Below are positions 52,188 to 60,576 of a DNA stretch of 64,000 bases, one piece after another; within the stretch, counting starts at the first letter, position 1; each line of letters starts with the position of its first letter. Source of the DNA: Rhodanobacter glycinis (GTDB taxonomy: Bacteria > Pseudomonadota > Gammaproteobacteria > Xanthomonadales > Rhodanobacteraceae); assembly GCF_900114325.1 (NCBI RefSeq), contig NZ_FOSR01000001.1, forward strand, positions 203,693 to 267,692. The letters are read 5' to 3'. A program made the position numbers and the translations under genes. The notes beneath the pieces were generated by a model that worked only from the letters and a program-made list of their open reading frames with translations, ran no database searches and had not been told where the DNA came from.

Positions 52188-52193
52188 GGAAAC

Positions 52194-52400
52194 GTCGCCG
52201 CCCAGCGGCGACACCATGCTTCCTTCTCCCCTCCGGGGAGAAGAGCCTGCCCCGGACTCGATCCGGGGTGCCCGCAGGGCGGATGAGGGGAGGGTGCTCG
52301 CGAGAAGGCTGAAAAAGCTTTCCTTCGAATACTGCTCAGTCGCAAGATTGATCCTCTCACCTCAATCCTTTCTCCGAACGGGAGAGGGAGCAAAGGAGGC
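52194..52400. repeat. Structured intergenic segment with stacked inverted repeats between sdhB and sdhE
   Basis: Three perfect hairpins follow one another: GTCGCCGC/GCGGCGAC (52194-52212), CTTCTCCCC/GGGGAGAAG (52223-52243) and CCCCGGA/TCCGGGG (52250-52268). A fourth CTCTC/GAGAG-type element follows, with CCTCTCACC and GGGAGAGGG near 52350-52390. This resembles the CCCTCTCC repeat family of Xanthomonadales. It splits the sdh operon from sdhE. Confidence 0.7.
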
Positions 52401-52419
52401 GCTTCGCGCGCTTTGATCT

Positions 52420-52668
52420 ATGGACGAAGCCCACATCAAGCGCCTGCGCTGGCGCACCCGCCGCGGCACCCGCGAACTCGATGCCTTGTTCGGCGGTTGG
52501 CTGGACGAGGCGTTTCCGTCGGCCAGCGAAGCGCAGCGCCAAGCCTTCGACGAACTGCTCGATGTGCAGGACCCCGATCTGTGGGACTGGGTGATGGGGC
52601 ACGCGCGAGCGCCCCGTGCGGACTGGCAGTCGATCATCGATGACATCCGCGCCCGCCATCGGCTTTGA
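52420..52668 (+). CDS. sdhE: FAD assembly factor SdhE
   Basis: SdhE (YgfY, SDHAF2 in eukaryotes) promotes covalent FAD attachment to SdhA. The 82-residue protein contains the conserved RRGTRELD (RGxxE motif) and LLDVQDPDLWDWVMG. It follows sdhCDAB after a structured gap and overlaps the next gene by 29 bases. Confidence 0.94.
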   Translation: MDEAHIKRLRWRTRRGTRELDALFGGWLDEAFPSASEAQRQAFDELLDVQDPDLWDWVMGHARAPRADWQSIIDDIRARHRL

Positions 52669-53077
52669 GTACCAGCCGTCGCGGCTGCTTGCGCGTGCTT
52701 TGACCGCCGTACTGGTGTTGGCCGTGCTGGCCATTGCCTCGTGCGGCTTCGCGTGGTGGCTGAAGCCGGCTTTGGTCATCCTGGCGTTGGGTTTGTGGCT
52801 GCATGCCATGCGGCATCGCTCGGATGCGGATGTGACAGCGGCGGGCTGGGCCGCCGAAGGCGGTTGGAATCTGCATCGGGGCAATGGCGACGACGCGATG
52901 GCCACCCTGCTGTCGTTCCGCGTGCTGGGAAGCTTCGTGTTGCTGCGCCTGCGCGAGCAGGATCAACGCATCACGACCTTGCTGCTCGCGCCCGACAACA
53001 GCGACCCCGACATTCGCCGCCGCCTGCGCATGCGGTTGGCAGTGCGGGACGTAACCGCCGCCGATTCGTCATCCTGA
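52640..53077 (+). CDS. ygfX: YgfX-like membrane protein
   Basis: The 145-residue protein fits the YgfX family, which is encoded beside sdhE in many Proteobacteria and was once described as a CptA toxin. It starts MTSAPAIGFEYQPSRLL, has two close hydrophobic helices (TAVLVLAVLAIASCGFAWWL and LVILALGLWLHAM), then a small soluble beta-rich part with GWNLHRGNG and LLAPDNSDPDIRRRLRMRL. It overlaps sdhE out of frame, so its translation depends on sdhE. The function here is uncertain. Confidence 0.8.
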   Translation: MTSAPAIGFEYQPSRLLARALTAVLVLAVLAIASCGFAWWLKPALVILALGLWLHAMRHRSDADVTAAGWAAEGGWNLHRGNGDDAMATLLSFRVLGSFVLLRLREQDQRITTLLLAPDNSDPDIRRRLRMRLAVRDVTAADSSS

Positions 53078-53172
53078 ACCCGGGCACTTTGCCTTGCCGG
53101 CACGGTCTCACCGAATACCTGATAATGGATGTCCGGGCGGCCTGCCCAGCGAACCCCACAAGCGACCTGCCC

Positions 53173-54417
53173 ATGTTTCGACCGCTCGAGCTTTTCATCG
53201 GCCTGCGTTACACCCGCGCCAAACGACGCAACCAGTTCATCTCGTTCATTTCCAGCGTGTCCATCGTGTGCATCACGATCAGCGTGATGGCGCTGATCAC
53301 CGTGATGTCGGTGATGAACGGCTTCGATTTCCAGCTGCGTTCACGCATTCTGGGCGCGGTTTCCGATGCCACGGTGTCCAGCATCGATGCGTCCGGCATG
53401 CAGAACTGGCAGCGCGCGCTCGAGATCACGCATGCCAATCCGCACGTGCGCGGCGCGGCGCCGTATGTCGACGTGCAGGCGTTCCTGCAAGGACGGGGGT
53501 CCTCCGGCGCCATGGTGCGAGGCATCGAGCCGAAGCTGGAACCGAAGGTGTCGGACTTCAGCAAGCACATGGTCTCGGGCCAGTTCGATTCGCTCACGTC
53601 GAAAAGCTGGAACATCCTTCTGGGCAACGAGCTGGCCATGCAATTGGGCGTGTCGGTGGGCGACAAGATCATCGTGATCGTGCCGCAACTGCGTGCCACG
53701 CCGTTCGGTTCGGTGCCCTTGGTGCGCAGTTTCCACGTCACCGGCATTTATTCGCTGGGCATGCACGACTACGACGCGAACCTCGCGCTGATCAACATGC
53801 AGGATGCCGAGGCACTGCGCAGCCTGGCTGGCCCTACCGGCATTCGCCTGAAGCTGGACAATCTCTGGAATGCCGCCCCGGTGGCGCACGAGCTTTCCGA
53901 CAAGTTGGGTGACATCTACTCGGTGCGGACCTGGATGCAGGACAACGCCAATTTCTTCTCCGCCATCTCGATGGAGAAGCTGGTGATGGGCATCATCCTG
54001 TCGCTGATCGTGCTGGTGGCGGTGATCAACCTGGTCTCGATGCTGATGATGCTGGTGACCGACAAACAGGCCGAGATCGCGATCCTGCGGACCCTGGGCA
54101 CCACGCCGCGCAGCATCATGGGCATGTTCATGGTGCAGGGCGTGCTGGTGGGATTGGTCGGCATCGGTTTCGGTGTGGGTCTTGGCTCGCTGCTGTCGTG
54201 GCAATTGCCGAACATCGTCGACTGGATCCAGGATGTGTTCCACGTGCAGTTCCTGTCGCCCGATGTCTATTACATCAGCCAGGTGCCAAGCCGGCTGGAG
54301 TGGCACGACGTGCTCTGGGTCACCGTGGTTACCTTCGCCTTCTCGCTGCTGGCTACCCTTTATCCCGCGTGGCGCGCCTCGCGCACGCAGCCGGCGCAGG
54401 CGCTGCGCTATGAATAA
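53173..54417 (+). CDS. lolC: Lipoprotein-releasing ABC transporter permease (LolC/LolE family)
   Basis: The Lol permease pulls mature lipoproteins from the inner membrane for LolA. The 414-residue protein has an N-terminal block FRPLELFIGLRYTRAKRRNQFISFIS, one membrane helix, a periplasmic domain (about 50-265), and three C-terminal helices ending LLATLYPAWRASRTQPAQALRYE. It starts at ATG 53173. Only one LolC/E-type gene precedes lolD in this locus, so the permease may work as a homodimer (LolF type). It overlaps lolD by eight bases. Confidence 0.93.
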   Translation: MFRPLELFIGLRYTRAKRRNQFISFISSVSIVCITISVMALITVMSVMNGFDFQLRSRILGAVSDATVSSIDASGMQNWQRALEITHANPHVRGAAPYVDVQAFLQGRGSSGAMVRGIEPKLEPKVSDFSKHMVSGQFDSLTSKSWNILLGNELAMQLGVSVGDKIIVIVPQLRATPFGSVPLVRSFHVTGIYSLGMHDYDANLALINMQDAEALRSLAGPTGIRLKLDNLWNAAPVAHELSDKLGDIYSVRTWMQDNANFFSAISMEKLVMGIILSLIVLVAVINLVSMLMMLVTDKQAEIAILRTLGTTPRSIMGMFMVQGVLVGLVGIGFGVGLGSLLSWQLPNIVDWIQDVFHVQFLSPDVYYISQVPSRLEWHDVLWVTVVTFAFSLLATLYPAWRASRTQPAQALRYE

Positions 54418-55120
54418 GTCGAATGCCATGAACAACGACACCGTGCTGCGCGTCAGCCATATCGCCAAGACCTATGCCGAAGACGGCCTGAAGACCGAGG
54501 TGCTGGTCGATGCCAGCTTCGAGCTGAAGCGCGGTGAGACGCTGGCCATCGTGGGCGCCTCGGGTTCGGGCAAGAGCACCTTGCTGCACATCATCGGCGG
54601 GCTCGACACGCTGACCCGTGGCGAAGTGGCGGTGGAAGGGCGCGTGCTGTCGACGCTGTCCGATGCCGAGCGCGGGCGCGTGCGCAATCGCTCGATGGGT
54701 TTCATCTATCAGTTCCATCACCTGCTGCCCGAATTCACCGCGCTGGAGAACGTATGCATGCCGCTGCTGATTCGCGGCACGCCGATTCCCGAAGCCGAGC
54801 AGCAGGCGATGACCTTGCTGGAACGCGTCGGCCTGGGTCAGCGCACGCATCACAAGCCGTCCGAGCTTTCCGGCGGCGAACGCCAGCGTTGCGCGGTGGC
54901 CCGGGCGCTGGTGACCCGGCCGGCCTGCGTGCTGGGTGACGAGCCCACCGGCAATCTCGACGAAGCCAATGCCGCCCAAGTCTATGAGCTGATGCTGGAG
55001 CTCAATCGCGAGATCGGCACCAGCTTCATCCTGGTCACCCACGATCAGCGTCTGGCAGCACGGATGGATCGCACGCTGGAGTTGCACAACGGCATGTTGC
55101 GCGAGCACGTGGCGGCGTAA
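54410..55120 (+). CDS. lolD: Lipoprotein-releasing ABC transporter ATP-binding protein
   Basis: LolD is the ATPase of the Lol transporter. The 236-residue protein shows Walker A VGASGSGKSTLLHIIGGLD, Q-loop FIYQFHHLLPEFTALEN, signature LSGGERQRCAVARAL, Walker B VLGDEPTGNLDE and the switch histidine VTHDQ. The ATG at 54410 lies within the lolC stop region; a second start (54428) would remove six residues. Confidence 0.95.
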   Translation: MNKSNAMNNDTVLRVSHIAKTYAEDGLKTEVLVDASFELKRGETLAIVGASGSGKSTLLHIIGGLDTLTRGEVAVEGRVLSTLSDAERGRVRNRSMGFIYQFHHLLPEFTALENVCMPLLIRGTPIPEAEQQAMTLLERVGLGQRTHHKPSELSGGERQRCAVARALVTRPACVLGDEPTGNLDEANAAQVYELMLELNREIGTSFILVTHDQRLAARMDRTLELHNGMLREHVAA

Positions 55121-55148
55121 CTCGGCGCAGGCATTGCAGGCGCTGGTC

Positions 55149-55205
55149 GAGGCGCCCATGCGCCTCTGCCGCTGCGGGTAGCTACAGGCGATAACGGCGT
55201 TCGCC
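55149..55205. other. Two small hairpins between lolD and comEC
   Basis: GAGGCGC/GCGCCTC with a 4-base loop (55149-55166) and AGGCGA/TCGCCT (about 55185-55205) lie in the 146-base gap. Neither is followed by a T tract. They could be remnants of repeats or a weak transcript end. Confidence 0.35.
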
Positions 55206-55266
55206 TACAGGCATCCGGCGTTCGGCGGGCTAGGCTTGCCCGGTCGGAGGGCGGCAAGGCGCAGGC

Positions 55267-57579
55267 ATGGCGCGTGTGGCGGGACAGGGAACGATCGGCA
55301 TCGGGCTGGCCTTGCTGGCCGGTGTACTGGTTGTGCAGTGGCTGCCGGTGCTGCCGCCGCGCTGGAGCATGTTGCTGTTGGCTGCTGGCACTTTGCCGTG
55401 TTGCTGGCGTTGGCCGCGCCTGCGTTGGGTGATGGTGTTGCTGCTCGGCCTTGCCTGGGCGGTCTGGCGCGGAAGCCTGGCGATGGAGGCGCGCTTGCCG
55501 CGCCATCTGGAAGGGCGCGATTTCAGCGTGACCGGGCAGGTCGCCGATCTGCCACAGGTGCGCGCGCACGCCACGGCTTTCCAGTTGCGCCTGGAGCGTG
55601 TCGTTCTGGATGGCCACCCGGTGCCGCTGCATGGGCTGGTGCGACTGGCCTGGTACGGCCAGCCACCCGCATTGCATCCCTGTTCGCGTTGGCATCTCAC
55701 GCTGCGTCTGAAGCGTCCGCGCGGGATGATCGATCCCGGTGGCGCCGATAGCGAACGCAGCGCACTGGAACGCGGCATCGTGGCCGTGGGCTATGTGCGT
55801 GACGATCCGGCCAATGCGCTGCGCGCCTCGCCAGCGTTCTGCGTGAATCGCTTGCGTGGCTGGCTGGCCGACGAAATCATGCGCCGGGTGCCGAATGCCC
55901 ACGACGCGGATCTGCTGCGTGCTTTCACGGTGGGCGATACGCGTGGGCTGGACGAAAACGACTGGGAGGTGGCGCGTGCCAACGGTGTCTCGCACCTGAT
56001 CGCCATCTCCGGTTTCCACGTGGGCGTGGCGGCCGTTTTCGGCGTCTGGCTGGCACGCTTGCTGTATGCGCTGTGTCCGATGCTGGCGTTGCGCTGGCCA
56101 CGCCCGTCGGCACAGGCTGCGGCGGCCTTGGCGACAGCACTCGTCTACGGCGCGCTGGCAGGGTTCGGCCTGCCCACGGTGCGCACGTTGTTGATGATCG
56201 CCGTGGTGGCGCTGGCGCGTTGCAGCCGCCGTCATGTCGGTGGTGCGCATGCGTTGGCGCTGGCGATGATCGCGATGCTGCTGTTCGATCCGTTGGCGGT
56301 GTTGTCGGCGGGATTCTGGTTGTCGTTCGTCGGGGTGGCGTTTCTGCTGCTGTGTCTGGTTGGACGTGGACGCGGTTGGCGAGCGTTCCTGCACGAACTG
56401 ACGGCAGGGCAACTGGTCATGACGGTTTCGCTGCTGCCGCTGGGTCTGTGGTTTTTCGGTCAGGCGTCGCTGGTCGGCGCCTTGTCGAACCTGGTCGCGG
56501 TGCCGTTCGTCAGTTTCGCGATCGTGCCGTGTGCCTTGTTCGGCCTGCTCATGCTGTTGCTGTGTCCGCCGCTGGCCACGCCGGTATGGCGCCTGGCGGG
56601 CTGGATGGCGCATGCGCAATGGTGGCTGCTGGAGCACATGGCGACATGGCCGGGCGCGCACTGGTATCTGCCGGCGGTGCAGCCGTGGGCGCTGTTGCTG
56701 GCCATGCTGGGCGCCCTCTGGTTGTTCATGCCGCGCGGGGTGCCGTTGCGATGGCTGGGCATACTGTTGTTCCTGCCCCTGCTGTGGCCGCCGTTGTCAC
56801 GCCCGGCGACTGGTGCCTTCCGGATGTGGGTGCTGGATGTGGGGCAGGGGTTGTCGGTGGTGGTGCGCACGCGACATCACGTGCTGGTCTACGACGCCGG
56901 CGCGCGTTATCCCTCCGGTTTCGACCTGGGGCAGGCGGTGGTGACGCCATCGCTGCACGCGCTGGGCATCGATCGGTTGGACATGCTGATGATCAGCCAT
57001 GCCGACAACGATCATGCCGGTGGTGCAGTGGCGGTGGCGGGCGCGTTTCCGCATGCGCGCCGTTACGCCGGCGAAGTGGAGAAGATGGCCTTGCCGATGC
57101 AGCCGTGCCTCGCCGGCCAGGCGTGGACGTGGGACAAAGTGCGTTTTCGCGTGCTCAATCCGGTGTCCGCGGCGCCGAGTCGACGCGATAACGACCGTTC
57201 CTGCGTGTTGCTGGTGGAAGGGCCAGGCGGGCGTCTGCTGTTGCCGGGCGATATCAGCAAGCGGGTGGAACCGGCGGTGGCTGCGGCAGTGGAACCTGGC
57301 CCGGCACCCATCCTGCTGGTGCCGCATCACGGCAGTTTGACGTCATCCAGCGCCGGATTCATTGCCGCACTACGGCCACGGTTGGCGATCGTCTCGGCGG
57401 GCTGGCGCAACCGTTTCGGCCATCCGCGACCGCAGGTACTGCAGCGCTATGCCGAGGCCGGCGTGCCGGTGCTGAACACGGCGGTCCGTGGAGCCATCGA
57501 GGTGGATTTTCCGGTGACCGAGTCAGCCCATGTGGCTGCCACGTGGCGCCAGCGGCAACCACGCTATTGGCGTGAATGA
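55267..57579 (+). CDS. comEC: DNA uptake channel ComEC/Rec2
   Basis: ComEC carries single-stranded DNA across the inner membrane in natural transformation. The 770-residue protein has an N-terminal OB-like DUF4131 region, the multi-helix Competence domain starting NGVSHLIAISGFHVGVAAVF, and a C-terminal metallo-beta-lactamase domain with MWVLDVGQGLSVVV, ISHADNDHAGG and LVPHHGSLTSSS. The ATG at 55267 (MARVAGQGTIG) gives the usual size. It is followed by exbB on the same strand, a common gammaproteobacterial order. Confidence 0.94.
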   Translation: MARVAGQGTIGIGLALLAGVLVVQWLPVLPPRWSMLLLAAGTLPCCWRWPRLRWVMVLLLGLAWAVWRGSLAMEARLPRHLEGRDFSVTGQVADLPQVRAHATAFQLRLERVVLDGHPVPLHGLVRLAWYGQPPALHPCSRWHLTLRLKRPRGMIDPGGADSERSALERGIVAVGYVRDDPANALRASPAFCVNRLRGWLADEIMRRVPNAHDADLLRAFTVGDTRGLDENDWEVARANGVSHLIAISGFHVGVAAVFGVWLARLLYALCPMLALRWPRPSAQAAAALATALVYGALAGFGLPTVRTLLMIAVVALARCSRRHVGGAHALALAMIAMLLFDPLAVLSAGFWLSFVGVAFLLLCLVGRGRGWRAFLHELTAGQLVMTVSLLPLGLWFFGQASLVGALSNLVAVPFVSFAIVPCALFGLLMLLLCPPLATPVWRLAGWMAHAQWWLLEHMATWPGAHWYLPAVQPWALLLAMLGALWLFMPRGVPLRWLGILLFLPLLWPPLSRPATGAFRMWVLDVGQGLSVVVRTRHHVLVYDAGARYPSGFDLGQAVVTPSLHALGIDRLDMLMISHADNDHAGGAVAVAGAFPHARRYAGEVEKMALPMQPCLAGQAWTWDKVRFRVLNPVSAAPSRRDNDRSCVLLVEGPGGRLLLPGDISKRVEPAVAAAVEPGPAPILLVPHHGSLTSSSAGFIAALRPRLAIVSAGWRNRFGHPRPQVLQRYAEAGVPVLNTAVRGAIEVDFPVTESAHVAATWRQRQPRYWRE

Positions 57580-57671
57580 AGGCCTGCGGGCACGCGGTTG
57601 CGCAACTGCCACCGGACGCACGGTAGCGGACGGGGACGCTGCTATGATGCGCGTTTCCGCAGTTCGTGCAG

Positions 57672-58346
57672 ATGGGGGTTGGTGTGCTGGACATTCTGAT
57701 GGCGGGCGGTTGGGCCATGCTGCCCATCCTGATCTGTTCGGCGATCGCGCTGGCGATCGTGCTGGAGCGTTGCTGGACGCTGCGTCGCAGCTCCGTGCTG
57801 CCACCTGGCCTGGGCCAGGAAGTGCGCGAGTGGGCGCGTTCCGACAAGCTCGACCCGTCGCACCTGGAGCAATTGTCCGCAGGTTCGCCACTGGGTGAAC
57901 TGCTGGCCTCGGCGCTGGCCGTGCGCCATCGTCCGCGCGACCAGATCAAGGAGCGGCTGGAGGATACCGGTCGCCACGTGGTGCATCGCATGGAGCGTTA
58001 CCTGAACACGCTGGGCACGATTGCGCTGATCGGCCCGTTGCTGGGCCTGTTCGGTACCGTGATCGGCCTGATCCGCATGTTCATGGAAGTAATGGGCGGC
58101 GGCATGGCCGATCCGACGCGCATGGCCGGCGGCATCGGCGAGGCGCTGATCTGCACGGCCAGCGGCCTCACGGTGGCGATCCCGGCCTACGTGCTGCATC
58201 GTTACTTCCGCTCGAAAGTATCGGCTTATTGCGTGGAGATGGAGAAGCAGGCCATCGTGCTGCTGGATGACCTCACGCCGGTTTCGCCGGTGGCTCCGGC
58301 ACGTGTGCGACGGACGCCGGCTGCTACCGGCCATGCAGCGGTCTGA
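57672..58346 (+). CDS. exbB: ExbB/TolQ/MotA-family proton channel protein
   Basis: The 224-residue membrane protein resembles ExbB, which with ExbD forms a proton-driven stator. It has an N-terminal helix (LMAGGWAMLPILICSAIALAIVL), a cytoplasmic loop with PRDQIKERLEDTGRHVVHRMERYLNTLGTIAL, and two C-terminal helices with LLGLFGTVIGLIRMF and ICTASGLTVAIPAYV. The start may be ATG 57672, or a nearby GTG at 57666 or 57684. It precedes exbD by six bases and sits upstream of msbA-lpxK; no TonB gene is near. Confidence 0.92.
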   Translation: MGVGVLDILMAGGWAMLPILICSAIALAIVLERCWTLRRSSVLPPGLGQEVREWARSDKLDPSHLEQLSAGSPLGELLASALAVRHRPRDQIKERLEDTGRHVVHRMERYLNTLGTIALIGPLLGLFGTVIGLIRMFMEVMGGGMADPTRMAGGIGEALICTASGLTVAIPAYVLHRYFRSKVSAYCVEMEKQAIVLLDDLTPVSPVAPARVRRTPAATGHAAV

Positions 58347-58352
58347 TCGCCC

Positions 58353-58784
58353 ATGCGCATAGGCAACGATCGCCGCAGCGACGATTTCGAGATCAACGTG
58401 ATCCCGTTGATCGACGTGCTGCTCACCCTGTTGATGTTCTTCGTGCTGACCACCACCTTTGTGCAGCACTCGCGCCTGCAGGTAAACCTGCCGCAGGCCA
58501 GTGCGCAGGACCGCGACATGCAACCGCCGGTGCTGACCGTGATGGTGGACCGCGCGGGGCATTTCTACGTGGGCAGTGACGAAGTAGCAGGAACCAGCGT
58601 GGACCAACTCAAGCAGGCGATCGCCCGCGTGGCGGGTGATGAACGCGACCGCCAGGTGACCATCCGCGCCGATGCGATGAGCTCGCACCAGAGCGTGGTC
58701 ACCGCGATGGATGCGCTGGGCCAACTCGGGTTTACCCATCTGGCGATTGCCACCACGCCGGATCGTCCGGATACGTCGCAATGA
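58353..58784 (+). CDS. exbD: ExbD/TolR-family biopolymer transport protein
   Basis: The 143-residue partner of ExbB has one membrane helix carrying the essential aspartate in NVIPLIDVLLTLLMFFVLTTTF, then a periplasmic domain with TVMVDRAGHFYVG and QVTIRADAMSSHQSVVTAMD. It overlaps msbA by four bases, so it is translated with the lipid A transporter. Confidence 0.94.
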   Translation: MRIGNDRRSDDFEINVIPLIDVLLTLLMFFVLTTTFVQHSRLQVNLPQASAQDRDMQPPVLTVMVDRAGHFYVGSDEVAGTSVDQLKQAIARVAGDERDRQVTIRADAMSSHQSVVTAMDALGQLGFTHLAIATTPDRPDTSQ

Positions 58785-60565
58785 GTAGCTCGAAGCCTGC
58801 CGTCTGGGATGCGAAAACCTGGCAAGTCTACAAGCGGCTGCTGGGATACACGCGGCGCTACTGGGTGGTAGGTCTGATCACGATGATCGGCATGGCGGCC
58901 GATCCTGCAGGTCTTGCGGCGTTCACCAAGCTGCTGCGGCCGATGATCGATCAACTGTTCGCGAAGAAGGATCCTTATCTGATCTTCTGGATGCCAATCT
59001 GGATCATCGGGATTTTCGTGGTGCGAGGCATCGGCACTTTTGTCAGCAATTACGGCATAGCCTACATCGGACGAAATATCGTCCAGACGATCCAGCGCGA
59101 TGTGTTCGCAGCCTATTTGAGGCTGCCGGCAGCGTTCTTCGGCGGCGAGCCCTCGGGCCAGCAGATCTCTCGCATTACCTATACCAGCGAACAAGTGGCA
59201 TCGGCTTCCACCGATGCGCTAAAGGCGGCGGTGGTCGAAGGACTCATGGTCATCGCGATGCTTTACGTGATGTTGAGCAACAGTGCTTACCTCACGTTGG
59301 CTTTGCTGCTGATGGTACCGGCGGTTGCCTTGATCGCCACGGTGGTGAGCCGTCGCTATCGGGTGATCAGCCGACGTATCCAGGGCACGATGGGTTCGGT
59401 TACCAGTGCAGTGGAGGAGTCGGTAAACGCACATCGAGAAGTACGTATTTACGGTGGCCAGCGGCGCGAAGCAGGTCGATTCGACGATGTGACTCATCGC
59501 ACCCGCCGGCTCAATCTGAAGATTGCAGCCACCAATGCCATGTCCAGCTCGGCCATTCAGGACGTGGGCGCGTTTGCGCTGGCAGCGCTGGTGTGGCTAG
59601 GCACGCGCCCGAGCGTGATCGACAACATCACGCCAGGCGTTTTTTTCAGCGTGCTGACGGCCATGGGTGCAATGTTGCCCTCGCTGAAGCGGCTCACCAA
59701 TGTGCAGGCAAATATCCAGCGTGGTGTATCTGCGGCGGAAGATCTGTTCGAGATAATGGACCTGCCGTCCGAGGTCGATGGCGGGAACCGCGTGCTTGAG
59801 CGTGCACGCGGCGATCTTCGTTTCGAAAGCGTACGGTTGAGCTATCCGCGCAGCGACTTCGAGGCATTGCGTGGCATCGACCTGCATTGCGCGCCTGGCA
59901 CGGTGACAGCGCTCGTTGGCCGTTCGGGCAGTGGCAAGAGCAGTCTGGCCAGCCTGCTGCCGCGCTTCAATGAGCTCACGGCCGGCCGCATTGTGCTGGA
60001 TGGCGAGGATTACACGAGCTATACGCTGGCCTCACTGCGCCGACAGATTGCCTGGGTGGGACAAAGCGTGGTGCTGTTCGATGGCACCGTGGCTGAAAAC
60101 ATCGCTTATGGGGAACTGTCCGACGCGAGCGAAGATGCGATCATCGCCGCTGCCGAAGCCGCCAATGCCATGGAATTCATCCGCAACATGCCGGACGGCA
60201 TCCACAGCCATGTAGGCGAGGACGGCAACCTGCTTTCCGGTGGCCAGCGCCAGCGTATCGCGATTGCCCGTGCCATCCTCAAGAACGCGCCTATCCTGGT
60301 ACTGGACGAAGCCACCAGCGCACTGGACACCGAATCGGAACGGCTGATCCAGCAGGCGTTGCAGAAACTGATGCAGAACCGCACCACCCTGGTGATCGCC
60401 CATCGATTGTCCACCATCGAGCATGCCGACCAGATCGCCGTGATGGATCAGGGCTGTATCGTCGAACGTGGGACGCACGCCGAGTTGATGGACATGGATG
60501 GCTATTACGCCATGTTGCATCGCATGCAGTTCAACGAACCGCTGCAGAGCGGCGCGGACGACTGA
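58781..60565 (+). CDS. msbA: Lipid A export ATP-binding/permease protein MsbA
   Basis: MsbA flips lipid A-core across the inner membrane. The 594-residue half-transporter has six helices and the IGRNIVQTIQRDVF coupling region. Its ATPase domain (about 350 on) carries GRSGSGKSSLASLLPRF, LSGGQRQRIAIARAIL and ILVLDEATSALD. It starts at ATG 58781 in a 4-base overlap with exbD and is followed 11 bases later by lpxK. Its GC content looks lower than its neighbours by eye. Confidence 0.95.
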   Translation: MSSSKPAVWDAKTWQVYKRLLGYTRRYWVVGLITMIGMAADPAGLAAFTKLLRPMIDQLFAKKDPYLIFWMPIWIIGIFVVRGIGTFVSNYGIAYIGRNIVQTIQRDVFAAYLRLPAAFFGGEPSGQQISRITYTSEQVASASTDALKAAVVEGLMVIAMLYVMLSNSAYLTLALLLMVPAVALIATVVSRRYRVISRRIQGTMGSVTSAVEESVNAHREVRIYGGQRREAGRFDDVTHRTRRLNLKIAATNAMSSSAIQDVGAFALAALVWLGTRPSVIDNITPGVFFSVLTAMGAMLPSLKRLTNVQANIQRGVSAAEDLFEIMDLPSEVDGGNRVLERARGDLRFESVRLSYPRSDFEALRGIDLHCAPGTVTALVGRSGSGKSSLASLLPRFNELTAGRIVLDGEDYTSYTLASLRRQIAWVGQSVVLFDGTVAENIAYGELSDASEDAIIAAAEAANAMEFIRNMPDGIHSHVGEDGNLLSGGQRQRIAIARAILKNAPILVLDEATSALDTESERLIQQALQKLMQNRTTLVIAHRLSTIEHADQIAVMDQGCIVERGTHAELMDMDGYYAMLHRMQFNEPLQSGADD

Positions 60566-60576
60566 GCACACTCCCG

